From: Flammula alnicola
Taxonomy: Eukaryota > Basidiomycota > Agaricomycetes > Agaricales > Strophariaceae
Direction: 5' to 3'
Assembly (NCBI GenBank): GCA_015499995.1
Contig: JADNRV010000047.1
Location: 272,423-336,422, forward strand
DNA: 64,000 bases
The notes under the pieces were generated by a model that was not told the DNA's origin, made no database searches, and was given only the letters and a program-made list of their open reading frames with translations. The number at the start of each line of letters is the position of its first letter. The first letter of the stretch is position 1. Positions 62,121-64,000 of this stretch are shown piece after piece. A program made the position numbers and the translations under genes.

Positions 62121-64000
62121 ATGTCAGGCAGTAGCCCTGTGCCAGTGCCTCTCGACAGCACGGAAGACATAGAGATGGCGGATAAACCACAACTAACCGA
62201 GGAAGACATCCAGAACGGGGTGCAGCAATTTGGGACCCGTCTGAGAAGCGCCGTCGTCAGTCAGGATGTGTTTAACCAAGAATGGCCAGGGCTGGTAGAT
62301 GAGCTGGTATGTAGAGTTTTGATACTCTATGGGCTTTCAGATGTGCTGAAGTATAATTTTATAACAGGCAAGTGTTCTCGAAGATGCGGCCGATGTGGGT
62401 GCAAGTCTTACCACTCTCGGATTGGCAGGTGCCATCCTCGACACCTGGGCCGACGCGCAAATAAACAAGATGATGCCAGATTTCAATGTCACCGTTGAAG
62501 TTATTGCACAGTACGATCGATCTTCCTCCAGCATATCAGGATCGCAGGCCAACCCACCAGACAATCATGGGCACAAGAGCACTTTGGAGGGCAATTCTCC
62601 TGCTTCTATGAACAGGTCATCCACCCTAAATGAGGCCAATGGACAACGTCAGAATTTGGATGGCCAGTCATCTGAGGAACCCTCGCGGAATGCGACCCCT
62701 GCCACGTCGGCCGCGATGCAGCAACCGACTGCTCCATTAACGGCTGCCCAAGAGGGAGTTACAGAAGCGGGACTCAATGTAAGTAGTGTCCCAGTTTAAA
62801 TTGATGAGACATTAATTTTTGCGTAGCCTGTTGGACAAAATCCAGGCAAACGGAGGGCGAGCGACCAAGACGACGATGAACCAACTGGAATGTCTGGCCG
62901 TAAGCGTGGTCGCCGTCAATGTTCCGAGCCATTTGTTCAGGACAATAGCGATATGGAAGACATCGAGGAAGGAATTGATGCGGCGAATTCGCGACAAGGT
63001 GTGCCCACTACTTCTGAGGACGATTCTTACACGGAGGAGAATGATGGAATGGAGAGTGATACTGATGGCGACTATGACTACAAGTACGACTCCGATGACA
63101 TGGCGCAGCATGCGAACAATCAATGGCATGCTTCGCAGATTGTCGTTGTTGCTGCCACAGTCCCATGCCAAAAATGCCGAAAATCTCGCTTCCGATGCTA
63201 CGATTTCCAGAACTTGGCAAAGAAATCTTGCCGCCGCTGCTCGCGTCTAAAGTCTGGGTGCACAAGCGTCCAACGCAAAAGGAAGGAACAGGAAGAAGCA
63301 AAAATGGCGGCCAAGGCACATAATGCGAAGATCGACAAGAACCTCCCGCCTCTCAAGAGAGCTCAGTCGAGGGTGAAAACCGACAACGCCAGCACCAAAC
63401 GCGCTAGGTCAACTTCTCGTCCGCCTTCTGTCAAACCTCAGCCTGCTCGCAAACGAGGTTTGCGCTCGATTATTCATATATTTACATTCTTTGATTTAGT
63501 GATTCCTGCATACAGCTCCAAGTGCCGTCCCTACACCTGGGCCATCGAATGGAGGCCGCATTGGAAGACGGTCGAGGGATATTGACGATTGGATGTATGA
63601 GACCCATGAAGACCTCGACGACTTAAGGAAAAGTGTTCAAGGACTTAGTTCTCAAGTCACGACCATGGGGAATTTTGCGAGCAGCGAATTGAAAAAGTCG
63701 AGGCCAGACAAAACCACCTTGAGAAGCGGCAAGATGCAGTCGACTCAGGCATTCAAACGCTTATCACAGGTCTCCCAAACGCCATCCGCCAGGCCCTCGA
63801 ACCATTACCTATCTTTCAACAGTCCCACCTACCTCATCAGCCATATTATTGGCCTTCTCAGCCACCTGTCTTGGGACCCGGGGCAACAACGCCTTTCCAG
63901 TCGAACATGCATCGACCCCAGACGTTATCCCCCGCGGAGGTCAATAAGCTGTATGCCCATGATCCATACCGCACCGAGACACAGCAATATCTTCGGTTGG
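62121..64000 (+). CDS. Zn2Cys6-like cluster protein, 3' end outside window
   Basis: Exons 62121-62306, 62368-62778, 62827-63457 and 63516 onward. The N-terminus (EEDIQNGVQQFGTRLRSAV) is followed by a helical part (LTTLGLAGAILDTWADAQI), a disordered Ser/Gln-rich region and an acidic tract. Then comes CQKCRKSRFRC, ten residues, CRRCSRLKSGC. The spacing C-x2-C-x6-C-x10-C-x2-C-x6-C is that of fungal binuclear zinc clusters, but it lies mid-protein rather than near the N-terminus. A basic KR-rich stretch and a helix (RKSVQGLSSQVTTM) follow. In exon 4 the frame shifts at the GGGG run 63667-63670. The downstream frame (VEARQNHLEKRQDAVDS) is clearly coding, so one G seems missing, by error or mutation. 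Likely DNA binding; target unknown. Confidence 0.7.

Overview
The window reads as nuclear DNA from a basidiomycete fungus, most likely an agaricomycete. The evidence is dense genes split by 50-70 nt GT-AG introns, F-box/LRR-like proteins of the basidiomycete type, a DUF6534-type membrane protein, fungal flavin monooxygenases with C-terminal membrane anchors, and intron-rich Argonautes. The lineage is inferred from protein families, not from a marker gene. I saw no rRNA, tRNA or CRISPR.

Layout. 1-2120 (-): 5' part of a centrosomin-motif (Mto1/ApsB-type) microtubule organiser. 2780-3060: MFS transporter relic. 3448-7764 (-): Argonaute A. 9101-12620: left arm of a large inverted duplication, carrying an F-box gene and a membrane-protein fragment. 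13360-14694: secreted kinase-fold-like gene broken by a hAT-type MITE. 16331-18418: element with CAAAGAC-rich inverted ends. 18659-19800 (-): F-box relic. 20316-25042 (+): full-length Ste6-like ABC transporter. 25598-26401 (+): unknown gene. 26740-29178: right arm of the inverted duplication with the second F-box copy. 29700-30400: broken copy of the centrosomin-motif gene. 32180-38320: DUF6534-type gene split by a 4.1 kb fold-back element and then by a second hAT-type MITE. 40366-42466 (+): intact DHA1-type MFS transporter, followed by another MFS relic. 43701-47975 (-): Argonaute B. 48856-49639 (-): small J-domain protein. 52756-58636 (+): two tandem Baeyer-Villiger-type monooxygenases. 59353-60134 (+): DUF7702-like membrane protein. 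60358-62014 (-) and 62121-end (+): divergent pair of unknown genes sharing a 106 bp promoter.

The main theme is repeated segmental duplication: MFS fragment plus Argonaute twice in the same orientation; the F-box block twice in opposite orientation around the Ste6-like gene; the monooxygenase unit twice in tandem; and a stray copy of the centrosomin-motif gene. DNA transposons broke two genes, leaving clean 8 bp target duplications in both. The most unusual object is the fold-back element at 33316-37419. Each arm carries seven copies of a 163-164 bp unit, so its transcript would form a long hairpin, and it lies between two Argonaute genes. A functional link is only an inference.
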